Origin: Paracidovorax wautersii
GTDB lineage: Bacteria > Pseudomonadota > Gammaproteobacteria > Burkholderiales > Burkholderiaceae_C
DNA: 64,000 nucleotides
Direction: 5' to 3'
NCBI RefSeq assembly: GCF_900113035.1
Contig: NZ_FONX01000011.1
Span: 110,922-174,921 of the forward strand
The translations under genes were made by a program, and so were the position numbers. Under the pieces are notes generated by a model. That model searched no databases. It was not told where the DNA came from and worked only from the letters and a program-made list of their open reading frames with translations. Numbering within the stretch: position 1 is the stretch's first letter; each line of letters starts with the position of its first letter. Shown here piece by piece: positions 51,991 to 62,843 of the stretch.

Positions 51991-53132
51991 AACCGGTGCA
52001 GCACACCCAGCTGCACGCCGTTGATGGTGCGGCCGTTGACGTCGTTCGGCGTGCCGAAGTTGGTCTTGAGTCCTGCCGAGCCCGAGGGGCGGAAGCCGCC
52101 GTTGGCGCCGTTGCGCAGCGTGTCCACCAGCGCGACCAGGGTGGTGCGCTTGGAGAGGTCGTAGTAGGCGCCGATGGCGCCGCCGTTGGCGTTGCGGCCG
52201 CTGCCGGAGGTGTCTTCGATGCGGCCCCAGAGCGCGCCCACGCGCAGCTTGGCGCTGACCTGGTAGTCGGCCGAGACCTGCCAGATGCGGTAGAAGCGGT
52301 TCACGTCGGGGTTGGTGCCCGCGACCAGGCCGCCCACGTTGCCCAGGATGCTGCCGGCGTTGTTGCTGACGGCGTTGCCCGTGCTGTTGTTGCTGCGCAC
52401 GTAGGTCAGATAGACCGTGCCCTTGCCGTACATCCAGTTGGCGAACAGGTTGTCGTACACCACGTCGCGCTGGAAGGGCGCGTTGGCGGGGGCGCTGCCG
52501 CGCAGGCCGATGTAGCCCAGGCGCATGTAGTCGTTGATGTAGTCCACGGCGCCCTGGATCACCGACTGGCGCGCCACGCTGCCCGGCACTTCGGGCAGCG
52601 CGAAGTGCAGTTCGCCGGCCACGCCGCCGATGCGCGGCGAGAGGTAGGCGATGTCGTTGTCGTAGCGCGAGGGCACGCCGAAGTTGTTGACCATGGAGCC
52701 CAGCGTGCGCGTGGTGAAGTCGATGTAGCCGCCGCGCGTGAGGATGGGGCCGTTCTGGCGGCCGAGGCGGAATTCGCCCACCGGCGTGGCTACGCCCACC
52801 CACGACTGCCGGTCGAAGAAGCGCGAGCTGTCGGCGCTGGCGCCGGTGTCGGCGCTCAGGCCGCCTTCCAGGTTGAACCTGGCCGCATAGCCGCCGCCCA
52901 GGTCTTCGCTGCCGCGCACGCCGATGCGGCTGCGCAGCAGGGCGCCGTCTTCCAGGCTCTTGACGGTGGCGCCGGAGCTGCTGTGCATGTAGTTGAGGTA
53001 CTGGTCGATGCTGCCGTAGAGCGTGACGCTGGAGGTGGCGGCCTGCTGGGCCTGGGCGCTGCAGGCGGCGCCCAGCGCGGCCAGGGCGATCCAGGGCAGG
53101 CGGCGTGCGGGCCGGGGGGAAAGGGATGTCAT
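51987..53132 (-). CDS. outer-membrane general porin (Omp32-like)
   Basis: A 381-residue trimeric-type porin of the beta-proteobacterial family. A signal peptide covers about residues 1-28 (ending AQA). The mature start SSVTLYGSIDQYLNY, SRIGVRGSEDLGGGYAARFNLE and the constriction-loop motif FRLGRQNGP are typical. The C-terminus ends in VLHRF with the terminal Phe needed for barrel assembly. ATG 53132 is preferred over the further upstream start because it yields a proper signal peptide. It is inserted within the cobalamin locus and need not relate to it. Confidence 0.95.
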   Translation of the reverse strand: MTSLSPRPARRLPWIALAALGAACSAQAQQAATSSVTLYGSIDQYLNYMHSSSGATVKSLEDGALLRSRIGVRGSEDLGGGYAARFNLEGGLSADTGASADSSRFFDRQSWVGVATPVGEFRLGRQNGPILTRGGYIDFTTRTLGSMVNNFGVPSRYDNDIAYLSPRIGGVAGELHFALPEVPGSVARQSVIQGAVDYINDYMRLGYIGLRGSAPANAPFQRDVVYDNLFANWMYGKGTVYLTYVRSNNSTGNAVSNNAGSILGNVGGLVAGTNPDVNRFYRIWQVSADYQVSAKLRVGALWGRIEDTSGSGRNANGGAIGAYYDLSKRTTLVALVDTLRNGANGGFRPSGSAGLKTNFGTPNDVNGRTINGVQLGVLHRF

Positions 53133-53501
53133 TCGGTGCTCCTTGCGTTGTGATGTCGTTATGGATGTCGGCATGCCGGGCAGTGCCGGGCCGCCCGGGT
53201 CGGGAAGCTAACAGCCGGATACACCTGCCCACAATCCAGCACGCAGCACCTGCGAACGATGATCGCGCGCGGTCGTTCGCTGATCGAATGCTTTCAGGGT
53301 ATGCGCGAGGGGGCGGGCGAGGGCGCACAGCGCCCTGCAGCGCTGCCCGGGCGCACGCCGCCATGGCGCGGCGGCTGACAGCCCGATGGGGAGCTGTCGG
53401 CCGCAGGGCGGGGCAGGGCCCGCAGAGGATGGAGCGTCCCTGCCCGCCAAGGCCGCGCCCTGGCCGGCCCCGTCCCACGCTTCTTCGACAGGAACCGCCC
53501 C
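53133..53501. other. divergent intergenic region between the porin and SDR genes
   Basis: This 369-base stretch has no convincing gene. GGAGC just upstream of 53132 is the porin ribosome binding site on the minus strand. The clearest structured signal is the inverted repeat at 53252-53280. The remainder is GC-rich and unassigned. Confidence 0.5.
53252..53280. promoter_or_regulatory. inverted repeat GCGAACGA-N13-TCGTTCGC
   Basis: Two perfectly complementary 8-base arms (53252-53259 and 53273-53280) flank thirteen bases in the porin-SDR divergent region, about 120 bases upstream of the porin start and 222 upstream of the SDR start. It resembles a dimer-binding operator; no regulator gene is adjacent. 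Confidence 0.4.
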
Positions 53502-54329
53502 ATGAGCTCTGCATCCACCTCGTCCACCCGCACCACCGATTTCCCGTCCGCCGCACTGCTCGCGGCGCAGCGTTTCGCCGGCAAGGTCGTCATCGTGACC
53601 GGCGCGGGTTCCGGCATCGGCGCGGCCACCGCGCGGCGCTTTTCGCAGGAAGGCGCGATGGTCGCCATCGCCGACCTGAGCGACGACAAGCTCGCCGCCA
53701 CTCGCGCCGATCTGCCCGAAGACCGCACGCTGGCCCACCCGGCCGACGTGTCGCAGTGGGAGACCGTGCAGGCGCTGATCGAGGCCACCGTCGAGCGCTT
53801 CGGCCGACTCGACGTGATGGTCAACAACGCCGGCATCGCCGTGCAGGGCAAGGCCACCGAGGCCAGCCTCGAAGACTGGCACCGCGTGCTGGCGACCAAC
53901 GTGTCGGGCGTGTTCCACGGCGCGCGCGCCGCGCTGCCGCACCTCATCCGCTCGCGCGGGTGCATCGTCAACACCTCGTCGGTGTCGGGCCTGGGCGGCG
54001 ACTGGGACATGAGCTTCTACAACACCTCCAAGGGCGCGGTCTCCAACCTCACGCGGGCCCTGGCGCTGGACCACGGCAAGGACGGCGTGCGCGTGAATGC
54101 GGTGGCACCCAGCCTCACCTTCACGGGCATGACGCAAGACATCAAGAGCAACCCCGAACTGCTGGCGAAGTTCGCCGAACGCATTCCGCTGGGCCGGGGC
54201 GCCGAGCCGGAGGAGATCGCCGCGGTGATCGCCTTCCTGGCGAGCGAGGATGCGCGCTTCGTCACCGGCGTGGTCCTGCCGGTCGATGGCGGCGTGTCGG
54301 CCTCCAACGGCCAGCCATCGCAGGCCTGA
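53502..54329 (+). CDS. short-chain dehydrogenase/reductase (SDR)
   Basis: A 275-residue classical SDR. The cofactor motif TGAGSGIG is near residue 34, NNAG near 110, the catalytic Ser in NTSSVSG and YxxxK as YNTSK. VAPSLTFTGMTQ replaces the usual PGxxxT region. Asp in IADLSDDK after the second strand suggests NAD rather than NADP. The substrate is unknown. It lies between the porin and cobQ but no cobalamin role is implied. Confidence 0.9.
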   Translation: MSSASTSSTRTTDFPSAALLAAQRFAGKVVIVTGAGSGIGAATARRFSQEGAMVAIADLSDDKLAATRADLPEDRTLAHPADVSQWETVQALIEATVERFGRLDVMVNNAGIAVQGKATEASLEDWHRVLATNVSGVFHGARAALPHLIRSRGCIVNTSSVSGLGGDWDMSFYNTSKGAVSNLTRALALDHGKDGVRVNAVAPSLTFTGMTQDIKSNPELLAKFAERIPLGRGAEPEEIAAVIAFLASEDARFVTGVVLPVDGGVSASNGQPSQA

Positions 54330-54505
54330 TACGGCACTTTCCGGGCCCGGGCAGCGCGGCGGAGGGCTGCCGAGGGGAGACAATGGCGGGCTCTGCCCCT
54401 GTGCGCCCCACCCATCGCCCGTGAACGCCTGCCCGCCCGCCGCTCCACCGCTCTCTTCCCTCCGATTGCCGGCCCCGCGCCGTGCCCGTGCAGGGGCGCG
54501 CTGAC

Positions 54506-56020
54506 ATGGCCGCGCGCTGCGTGATGGTGCTGGGCACGTCCAGCGGGGCGGGCAAGAGCTGGCTGACCACGGCGCTCTGCCGCTGGTACAGCAACCAGGG
54601 CCTGAAGGTCGCGCCCTTCAAGGCGCAGAACATGAGCAACAACGCCCGCGTGGTGGCCGCCAGGCAGGGCGAGGCCGCCGGCACCTGGGGCGAGATCGGC
54701 AGCGCGCAGTACTTCCAGGCACTGGCCGCGCGCACCGCGCCCGAGGTGCGCATGAACCCGCTGCTGCTCAAGCCCGAGGCCGACACGCGCAGCCAGGTCG
54801 TGCTGCTGGGCCAGGTCAGCGCCGAACTCTCGGCCCTGCCGTGGCGCGGCCGCAGCGCCCGCGTGTGGCCGCAGATCGCCGCCGCGCTGGACGCGCTGCG
54901 CGCCGAGAACGACGTGGTGGTGATCGAGGGCGCGGGTTCGCCCGCCGAGATCAACCTGCATGCCAGCGACGTGGTCAACATGCGCGTGGCCCGGCATGCC
55001 GGCGCCCGCTGCCTGCTGGTGGCCGACATCGACCGCGGCGGCGCCTTCGCCCACCTCTACGGCACCTGGGCGCTGCTGCCGCCCGAGGAGCAGGCGCTGA
55101 TCCACGGCTTCGTGCTCAACAAGTTCCGGGGCGATGCGGCCCTGCTCGCGCCCGCGCCCGAGATGCTGCGCGAGCGCACCGGCGTGCCCGTGGTGGCCAC
55201 CGTGCCCATGCAGTGGGGCCACGGCCTGCCCGAGGAAGACGGCGTGTTCGACGACGCCGCCCGCCACACCCCGGCCGCCGGCGCCCAGGGCGTGCTGCAC
55301 ACCACGGTGGCGGTGGTGGCCTATCCGCGCATCAGCAACCTCGATGAATTCCAGCCGCTCAAGGGCGTGCCCGGCGTGCGCCTGCTCTGGGCGCGCTCCC
55401 CGGCCGACCTGGGCGGCGCCGACTGGGTCGTGCTGCCCGGCTCCAAGGCCACGGCGGCCGACCTGGCCTGGCTGCGCGCCCAGGGCCTGGATGCGGCCAT
55501 CGCCGCCCATGCGGCGCGCGGCGGCCGCGTGCTGGGCGTGTGCGGCGGCCTGCAGATGCTGGGCGAGGCGCTGATCGACACGCACGGCGTGGACGGCAAC
55601 GCCCCTGGCCTGGGCCTCCTGCCCCTGGTCACCGCCTTCGCGGCCGACAAGACCGTGCGCCACACGCGCACAGCCTTCGGCGCCGTGCAGGGCGCCTGGC
55701 AGGCGCTGTCCGGCGTGGCGGTGGCGGGCTACGAGATCCACCACGGCCAGACGGCGCAGCACCCGGCCATGGCGGCCGCGGGCGACGTGGCGCGGGAAGT
55801 CATCCCGGGTCTCGCCTGGCAGAACGCCCAGGGCAACGTGCTGGGCCTCTACCTGCACGGCCTCTTCGAAGATCCGCAGGCCCTGCGCGCCCTGTTCGGC
55901 GCCGCCGCGCCCACGCTGGACACGGTCTTCGACCGCCTGGCCGCGGGCCTGGACGACTGGTTCGCGCCGGGCGTGCTGGACCGCCTCGCCGCACCCGGAA
56001 CCAAGGGCTGCAGCGCTTGA
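54506..56020 (+). CDS. cobQ: cobyric acid synthase
   Basis: A 504-residue glutamine-dependent amidase that amidates side chains b, d, e and g of adenosylcobyrinic acid a,c-diamide. The P-loop is GTSSGAGKS near residue 11. QNMSNNARVV, LLKPEADTRSQVVL and ADIDRGGAFAHLYGTW are typical. The C-terminal amidotransferase has GVCGGLQMLGEAL (nucleophile Cys) and GYEIHHGQT. ATG 54506 is chosen over GTG 54482 because conserved sequence begins just after it. Its presence shows that side-chain amidation occurs here, or that imported incomplete corrinoids can be finished. Confidence 0.95.
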   Translation: MAARCVMVLGTSSGAGKSWLTTALCRWYSNQGLKVAPFKAQNMSNNARVVAARQGEAAGTWGEIGSAQYFQALAARTAPEVRMNPLLLKPEADTRSQVVLLGQVSAELSALPWRGRSARVWPQIAAALDALRAENDVVVIEGAGSPAEINLHASDVVNMRVARHAGARCLLVADIDRGGAFAHLYGTWALLPPEEQALIHGFVLNKFRGDAALLAPAPEMLRERTGVPVVATVPMQWGHGLPEEDGVFDDAARHTPAAGAQGVLHTTVAVVAYPRISNLDEFQPLKGVPGVRLLWARSPADLGGADWVVLPGSKATAADLAWLRAQGLDAAIAAHAARGGRVLGVCGGLQMLGEALIDTHGVDGNAPGLGLLPLVTAFAADKTVRHTRTAFGAVQGAWQALSGVAVAGYEIHHGQTAQHPAMAAAGDVAREVIPGLAWQNAQGNVLGLYLHGLFEDPQALRALFGAAAPTLDTVFDRLAAGLDDWFAPGVLDRLAAPGTKGCSA

Positions 56021-56102
56021 TCCTTCCGGGCGTGCGGCTTCGTTTCCACTAGCGCCGGCCCGTGCCTGCGCTGCCGCTTTCACCTTCTCCTTCCCTCACG
56101 AT

Positions 56103-57155
56103 ATGCGTTCCACCGACACCCTCGCAGACATCGACGACGCGGCGCTCGCCGCCCGCCTGCAGCACCGCCTCGACCAGAAGACCAAGCCGCTGGGCTCCCT
56201 GGGCCGGCTGGAGGCCCTGGCCCTGCGCATCGGCCTCATCCTGGGCACCGAGACGCCCGTGCTCGACCAGCCGCAGATGCTGGTCTGCGCGGCCGACCAC
56301 GGCCTGGCGGCGCGCGGCGTTTCGGCCTACCCCAGCGACGTGACCTGGCAGATGGTCGCCAACTTCCTCTCCGGCGGCGCGGCGGTGAACGTGCTGGCGC
56401 GCCAGCACGGCCTGGCGCTGACGGTGGCCGACTGCGGCGTGGCGCGGGAATTCGCGCCGCGCCGCCATCTGCCGGGCGAGCCGCGCCTGGTCGCCTGCCG
56501 CGTGGCGGCCGGCACGGCCGATGCGTCGGCCGGCCCCGCCATGACGGCCACGCAGTGCGCCCAGGCCATCGCCAACGGCCGCGCCGTGGTGCGCTCGCTG
56601 CCCGGCAACGCGCTGCTGCTGGGCGAGATGGGCATCGGCAACACCTCGGCCGCCGCGCTGCTGCTGGCGCGCCTGTGCGGCGTGGGCCTGGACGAATGCA
56701 CGGGTGCCGGCACCGGCCTGGACGATGCCGGCATCGCCCGCAAGCGCGCCGTGCTGCAGGAGGCTCTGGACGCCAACGCCGGCGCCACCGAGCCCATGGA
56801 CGCGCTCGCCGCCCTGGGCGGGCTGGAGATCGCCACGCTGGCCGGCGCCGTGCTGGAGGCCGCGGCCCAGCGCCGCGTGATCGTGGTGGACGGCTTCATC
56901 ACCAGCGCCGCCGTGCTGGTCGCGAGCCGCGTGCAGCCGCGGGTGCTGCAGCGCTGCGTGTTCTCGCACCGCTCGGGCGAACGCGGCCATGCGCTGATGC
57001 TGCAGCACCTGCAGGCCGATCCGCTGCTGGACCTGGGCCTGCGACTGGGCGAAGGCTCGGGCGCGGCGCTGGCCTGGCCGCTGCTGGTCTCGGCCTGCGC
57101 CGTGCTGCGCGAGATGGCGAGCTTCGAATCGGCGGGCGTGGCCGGCCCGGTTTGA
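56103..57155 (+). CDS. cobT: nicotinate-nucleotide--dimethylbenzimidazole phosphoribosyltransferase
   Basis: A 350-residue enzyme making alpha-ribazole phosphate from DMB and nicotinate mononucleotide. The signature KPLGSLGRLEALALRIG is near residue 25; CAADHGLAARGVSAYP, GEMGIGNTSAAAL, CTGAGTGLDD and VVDGFITSAAVLVA follow. It uses the DMB made by BluB. It begins 82 bases after cobQ behind a pyrimidine-rich stretch. cobS, often the next gene in relatives, is absent; a repeat and a DUF4174 gene follow instead. Confidence 0.96.
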   Translation: MRSTDTLADIDDAALAARLQHRLDQKTKPLGSLGRLEALALRIGLILGTETPVLDQPQMLVCAADHGLAARGVSAYPSDVTWQMVANFLSGGAAVNVLARQHGLALTVADCGVAREFAPRRHLPGEPRLVACRVAAGTADASAGPAMTATQCAQAIANGRAVVRSLPGNALLLGEMGIGNTSAAALLLARLCGVGLDECTGAGTGLDDAGIARKRAVLQEALDANAGATEPMDALAALGGLEIATLAGAVLEAAAQRRVIVVDGFITSAAVLVASRVQPRVLQRCVFSHRSGERGHALMLQHLQADPLLDLGLRLGEGSGAALAWPLLVSACAVLREMASFESAGVAGPV

Positions 57156-57195
57156 GGAAAACCCGCCCGTAGCGTAGGCGCGATAAGGGCATATA

Positions 57196-57212
57196 GCTAT
57201 CAAATCAGTAGC
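57196..57212. repeat. dispersed GCTAT-N7-(A/G)TAGC repeat, copy 5, degenerate
   Basis: GCTAT (57196-57200) and GTAGC (57208-57212) with a seven-base spacer CAAATCA. It lies just after cobT, where other cob genes might be expected. A GGCGCGATAAGGGC arm precedes it. Confidence 0.5.
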
Positions 57213-57301
57213 GTTTTGCCGCCGGCTCGTCTGCCGCTCGTCCGCCGCTTTGCGGAAGATGTCCGACGCCCGCCGCGCCGCCGCCTGAAGACACTGGCGG
57301 C

Positions 57302-57790
57302 ATGAGCTTCCTGCATCGTCCTTTCCCGCTTCGCACCGCGGCCACCGCTGCCGCGGCCTTGGGCCTGGCCGCCCTGGCCTGCAGCGCCCTCGCGGGCGGC
57401 CCGCCGCAGTCCCGCGCCAACCCGCTGGAGGCCGAGCGCTGGAAGACGCGCCCGGTGATCGTCGTCGTGCCGCAGGAGGGCGACCCCTTGCTGGCCCGGC
57501 TGCGCGGCGCGCTGGATGAAACCGCCACGCGCGAGGCCTTCCGCGAGCGCGACATGGCGCTCTACACCGTGGTGGCCGGGCAGGGCGCGCGCAACGGCGT
57601 GCCGCTGGGGGCGGGCGAAACCCGCGCGCTGCTGCAGGCGCTGGCCCTCGATGCGCGCGGCCCGGCGGCCTTCGTCCTAGTGGGCAAGGACGGCGGCGTG
57701 AAGCTGCGCGAGGGCGCCGGCGTCGATCTGCAGGCCGTCTTCGACGAGATCGACCGCATGCCCATGCGCCGCAGCCAGCGGCAGGACTGA
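57302..57790 (+). CDS. secreted DUF4174 family protein
   Basis: A 162-residue protein with a Sec signal at about residues 1-31 (ending ALA). The mature part has WKTRPVIVVVPQEGDP, RDMALYTVVAG and AFVLVGKDGGVKLREG, a thioredoxin-like strand pattern without the CxxC motif. This matches DUF4174, whose function is unknown. It stands alone, followed by a strong terminator. Confidence 0.8.
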   Translation: MSFLHRPFPLRTAATAAAALGLAALACSALAGGPPQSRANPLEAERWKTRPVIVVVPQEGDPLLARLRGALDETATREAFRERDMALYTVVAGQGARNGVPLGAGETRALLQALALDARGPAAFVLVGKDGGVKLREGAGVDLQAVFDEIDRMPMRRSQRQD

Positions 57791-57807
57791 GCTGGGGCCC
57801 AAAGCAC

Positions 57808-57843
57808 GACGCCCCGCGCTGCCGTGAGGCAGGGCGGGGCGTC
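57808..57843. terminator. intrinsic terminator between converging DUF4174 and mqo genes
   Basis: GACGCCCCGC (57808-57817) pairs with GCGGGGCGTC (57834-57843); the loop contains a second small stem. CTTCTTT follows on the plus strand and GTGCTTTGGG on the other. It probably serves both genes. Confidence 0.75.
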
Positions 57844-57887
57844 GCTTCTTTGGCGGGGCCGGCTCGGAGGGCCGGCCTCTCAGAGCA

Positions 57888-59594
57888 TCAGAGCGCCTGC
57901 ATTTCCTTGTTCAGCGCGCCGCCGTTGGCAGCGGGCGCGGCCGGTGCCTTGGCGGGGGCCGCGATGGCCGGTGCGCGCGTGGCGATGTCGGCCGGCACTT
58001 CCAGGTAGGGCAGGTGCAGGGCCGTGCTGGTCATGCGGCGGATCTCGTTGGTCAGCTCGGGCGACTCGTTGATCTTGCGGCCGTAGGAAGGAACGATTTC
58101 CTTCAGGCGCGGCTTCCAGCCGGCGTCGGTCATCTGCTCGGGGAACGCCTTGGTCATCAGGTTGATCATGATGTGCGGCGCGGTGGAGGCGCCGGGCGAT
58201 GCGCCCAGCAGCGCGGCGATGGTGCCGTCCTTGTCCGTCACGATCTCGGTGCCGAACTGCAGCACGGCGCCTTCCTTGGGATCGCGCTTGATGACCTGCA
58301 CGCGCTGGCCGGCCACGGCCAGGCGCCAGTCTTCGCGCTTGATGTTGGGGAAGTACTGCTGCACCGCCTGCTGGCGGTCTTCATCGGTGAGCACGGCCTG
58401 CTGCACCAGGTACTTCACCAGATCCAGGTTGTGGATGCCCACGCGCAGCATGCCGCCGATGTTGTCGTGGTTGATCGAGGAGAACAGGTCGAACCACGAG
58501 CCCTGCTTGAGGAACTTGGTGGATTGCAGCGCGAAGGGGCCGAACAGCACCACGTCCTTGCCGTCGAGCTTGCGGGCGTCCAGGTGGGGCACCGACATCG
58601 GGGGCGAGCCTTCGGCCGCCTTGCCGTAGGCCTTGACGTTGTGGCGCGCGGTGATGGCGGGGTTCTCGATGGCCAGCCATTCGCCGCCCACCGGGAAGCC
58701 GGCGTAGTTGCGCGACTCGGGAATGCCCGAGGCCTGCAGCATCTTCAGCGCCGCACCGCCCGCGCCCACGAAGACGAACTTCGCCTTCACGGTCTTTTCC
58801 TTGGCGCCGTCGGCCAGGTCGGCCACGGTCACGTTCCAGGTCTTGTCGTCGTTCTGGCGCAGCGCGCGCACTTCATGCTGCAGCTTGAGCGTGAAGTTGG
58901 GGCTCTTCTGCAGGCTCTGCATCAGCTGGTTGGTGACCACGCCGTAGTTCACGTCGGTGCCGATGGGCATGTAGGTGGCGGCCACCTTCTGGGCGGGGTC
59001 GCGCCCTTCGATCAGCAGCGGTGCCCATTCCTTGATCTTGGCCTGGTCCTGCGAGAACTCCATGCCGTAGAAGAGCGGGTTCTTGGTCAGCGCTGCATGG
59101 CGCTTCTTCAGGTATTCGATGTTCGCGTCGCCCCACACGAAGCTCATGTGCGGCGTGGGGTTCACGAAGGTCTGGGGCTGCTGCATGTGGCCGCGCGCGA
59201 TCTGGTGCGTCCAGAACTGGCGCGACACCTCGAACTGCTCGGCGATGCCCACGGCACGCTTGGTCTCGATGGAGCCGTCGGGCAGCTCGGGCGTGTAGTT
59301 CAGCTCGGCGAAGCCCGAATGGCCGGTGCCGGCGTTGTTCCAGCCGTTGGAGCTTTCCAGCGCCACGCCGTCCAGGCGCTCGAAGACTTCGATCTTCCAG
59401 TCGGGCTGCAGCTCCTGCAGGTAGGTGGCGAGCGTCGTGCTCATCACGCCCGCGCCGATCATCACCACATCGACGGGCTTGTCGTTCTCCGCGGCCGGCA
59501 CGGAGCGGGGGAATAGCGGCCAAAACAAAAACACTACCGAGGCCAGCACCAGCACGCCCAGGGCGGCCAGTACGGCTTTGATCGACTTCTTCAT
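57888..59594 (-). CDS. mqo: malate:quinone oxidoreductase with N-terminal membrane anchor
   Basis: A 568-residue FAD enzyme oxidising malate to oxaloacetate and passing electrons to quinone. The FAD motif [18 protein letters not shown] is near residue 45, and [40 protein letters not shown] and the C-terminal [15 protein letters not shown] are Mqo hallmarks. Unlike many Mqo proteins it starts with a strong hydrophobic helix (about residues 7-30) and it ends in a 30-residue Ala/Pro-rich tail. GAAGAAG upstream supports ATG 59594. Confidence 0.95.
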   Translation of the reverse strand: MKKSIKAVLAALGVLVLASVVFLFWPLFPRSVPAAENDKPVDVVMIGAGVMSTTLATYLQELQPDWKIEVFERLDGVALESSNGWNNAGTGHSGFAELNYTPELPDGSIETKRAVGIAEQFEVSRQFWTHQIARGHMQQPQTFVNPTPHMSFVWGDANIEYLKKRHAALTKNPLFYGMEFSQDQAKIKEWAPLLIEGRDPAQKVAATYMPIGTDVNYGVVTNQLMQSLQKSPNFTLKLQHEVRALRQNDDKTWNVTVADLADGAKEKTVKAKFVFVGAGGAALKMLQASGIPESRNYAGFPVGGEWLAIENPAITARHNVKAYGKAAEGSPPMSVPHLDARKLDGKDVVLFGPFALQSTKFLKQGSWFDLFSSINHDNIGGMLRVGIHNLDLVKYLVQQAVLTDEDRQQAVQQYFPNIKREDWRLAVAGQRVQVIKRDPKEGAVLQFGTEIVTDKDGTIAALLGASPGASTAPHIMINLMTKAFPEQMTDAGWKPRLKEIVPSYGRKINESPELTNEIRRMTSTALHLPYLEVPADIATRAPAIAAPAKAPAAPAANGGALNKEMQAL

Positions 59595-59810
59595 GACTTC
59601 TTCTTCCAGGCAAAGTGAAAAAAAGCCTGCAGGCAGCGCATGCAGGCTTCTTCGGAGGCGCCGCAACGCGAGCCTCTGCGAGCGCGCGATTCTGCTGGCG
59701 GGAAAAAGTTTTGACGATAGTCAATTGGTAGTAATGCGGGGCTTGCCAGGAACTTTTCTGGTCGCCTCTGCTGCGCCTGCCGTCCTCCGCACGAAGGGCA
59801 GGCACCAACG
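59595..59810. other. intergenic region between mqo and the rpsT terminator
   Basis: No gene is evident. It should contain the mqo promoter: a locally AT-rich patch is at about 59695-59750 (including TTGACGATAGTCAATTGGTA on the plus strand), but I could not fix hexamers with confidence. Confidence 0.4.
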
Positions 59811-59834
59811 AAAAAACCGCCCGAAGGCGGTTTT
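59811..59834 (-). terminator. intrinsic terminator of rpsT
   Basis: AAAACCGCC and GGCGGTTTT form a perfect stem around CGAA. On the minus strand the stem is followed by a run of six T, the direction of rpsT, which ends 75 bases upstream. Confidence 0.88.
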
Positions 59835-59908
59835 CCGTTTTCTTTGCTGACAGCGCACCCGTTACAAACGGCGGGCGGCAGGGCCGCCCGGGCTGTTTGC
59901 CTGAAGGG

Positions 59909-60208
59909 TCAGGCGGCCAGGGCCAGGGCTTTCACCTTGGCGGACAGGCGGCTCTTGTCGCGAGCAGCCTTGTTCTTGTGGAAGATGCCCTTGTCGGCGA
60001 TGGTGTCGACAACGGCTTGCATCTTCGCAAACAGTTCGGTGGCCTTCGTCTTGTCGCCGGCCACGACGGCCTTCTCGACGTTCTTGACGGCGGTGCGGTA
60101 CTTGGAACGCAGCGAGGTGTTGGCGGCGTTCAGCTTGACGTCCTGGCGGGCGCGCTTGCGGCCGGACGCCAGACGGGGGTTCTTCTTCTTGGGCTTGGCA
60201 GATGCCAT
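59909..60208 (-). CDS. rpsT: 30S ribosomal protein S20
   Basis: A 99-residue, highly basic, all-helical protein of the small ribosomal subunit. It opens with [20 protein letters not shown], typical of beta-proteobacterial S20, and continues [20 protein letters not shown] and [25 protein letters not shown] lies upstream of ATG 60208. A TATAAT -10 element is found about 50 bases upstream. It is divergent from murJ, an order common in Burkholderiales. Confidence 0.98.
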   Translation of the reverse strand: MASAKPKKKNPRLASGRKRARQDVKLNAANTSLRSKYRTAVKNVEKAVVAGDKTKATELFAKMQAVVDTIADKGIFHKNKAARDKSRLSAKVKALALAA

Positions 60209-60255
60209 GGTATTGATTCCTTAAATGTCTGCGGATGTTGTCAGCAAAGCCGGCG

Positions 60256-60261
60256 ATTATA
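60256..60261 (-). promoter_or_regulatory. rpsT promoter -10 element
   Basis: On the minus strand TATAAT is a perfect -10 hexamer, 47 bases upstream of the rpsT ATG, with transcription expected to start near 60250. No good -35 hexamer was found 16-18 bases further upstream, so the full promoter is less certain than the -10. Confidence 0.55.
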
Positions 60262-60330
60262 GCCCAGCCCGCTGGCAGCGCACCGCCCACCCACCGGGCC
60301 CTGGCCGCCGAGCGCATACACTCGCGCCCT

Positions 60331-61896
<1,566 letters not shown>

Positions 61897-61950
61897 CGCA
61901 GGCCCTGTCGGGCTTGACGCTGCCGGCGCGCTGACCGTACAACCCTCGCC

Positions 61951-62817
61951 ATGTCCCTTCGCTACGACGTTCCGACCCCGCTCGAATATTTCGCTGCCCT
62001 GGTGCAGGAAGGCGAAGAGATCCCGCTGCTGGAGGCCGCCGCCGCCATCGCGCACGACGAATACCCCGAGCTCGACGTGCAGCAGTTGCTGGGCGACGTC
62101 GATCAGCTCCAGGCCCGCGTGCAGCGGCGCCTGCCGGCCGATGCGTCCGCGCTGCAGCGCCTGCGCGCGCTCAACCAGTTCTTCTTCAGCGACCTGGGCT
62201 TCGCCGGCAATCTCAACAATTACTACGACCCCGACAACAGCTATCTGAATGCCGTGCTGCGCACGCGGCGCGGCATTCCCATCTCGCTGGCGGTGCTCTG
62301 GCTGGAGCTGGCCCAGGGCCTGGGCCTGCAGGCGCACGGCGTCGCGTTCCCGGGCCACTTCATGCTTAAGGTGCTGCTGCCCGACGGCCAGGTGGTGATG
62401 GACCCGATGACGGGGCAGTCGCTCTCGCGCGAAGACCTGAGCGAGCGGCTCGAACCCTTCCAGCGCAGCAGCGGGGCGCAGCGCGATGCGGACGATGACG
62501 TGCCGCTGGGCCTGTTCCTGCAGGCGGCGCCGGCGCGCGACATCCTGGCGCGCATGCTGCGCAACCTCAAGGAAATCCACCGCTCCCAGCAGGACTGGCC
62601 CCGGCTGATCGCCGTGCAGAACCGCCTGCTGCTCCTGCTGCCCGAAGCCTGGGCCGAATGGCGCGATCGGGGCCTGGCCCATGCGGAGCAGGGCAACACC
62701 CGGCAGGCGCTGGACGACCTGGAAACCTATCTGGCGCGGGTGGAGCACGGCATGGATGCCGAGCGCATCGCCGAGCGGGTCGGCATGCTGCGCCGCGCCC
62801 AGTCCGGGCCCCACTGA
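61951..62817 (+). CDS. SirB1 family (transglutaminase-like/TPR) protein
   Basis: A 288-residue cytoplasmic protein. The transglutaminase-like region covers about residues 30-180 with FAGNLNNYYDPDNSYLNAVL and RRGIPISLAVLWLEL; VAFPGHFMLKV contains a conserved His. The C-terminal about 100 residues are TPR-like (LNLLPEAWAEWRDRGLAHAEQG-type helices). SirB1 proteins accompany housekeeping genes in proteobacteria and their biochemical role is unclear. It starts 54 bases after murJ in the same direction. Confidence 0.88.
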   Translation: MSLRYDVPTPLEYFAALVQEGEEIPLLEAAAAIAHDEYPELDVQQLLGDVDQLQARVQRRLPADASALQRLRALNQFFFSDLGFAGNLNNYYDPDNSYLNAVLRTRRGIPISLAVLWLELAQGLGLQAHGVAFPGHFMLKVLLPDGQVVMDPMTGQSLSREDLSERLEPFQRSSGAQRDADDDVPLGLFLQAAPARDILARMLRNLKEIHRSQQDWPRLIAVQNRLLLLLPEAWAEWRDRGLAHAEQGNTRQALDDLETYLARVEHGMDAERIAERVGMLRRAQSGPH

Positions 62818-62843
62818 TCCTCAAGGGGGCGGGCCTCCGGGCA

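Noticed and set aside
54330..54505. Second cobalamin riboswitch ahead of cobQ
   Set aside because: Neither the CCCCGCAAC core nor the B12 box is present; only a short CCGGGCCCGG palindrome is seen.
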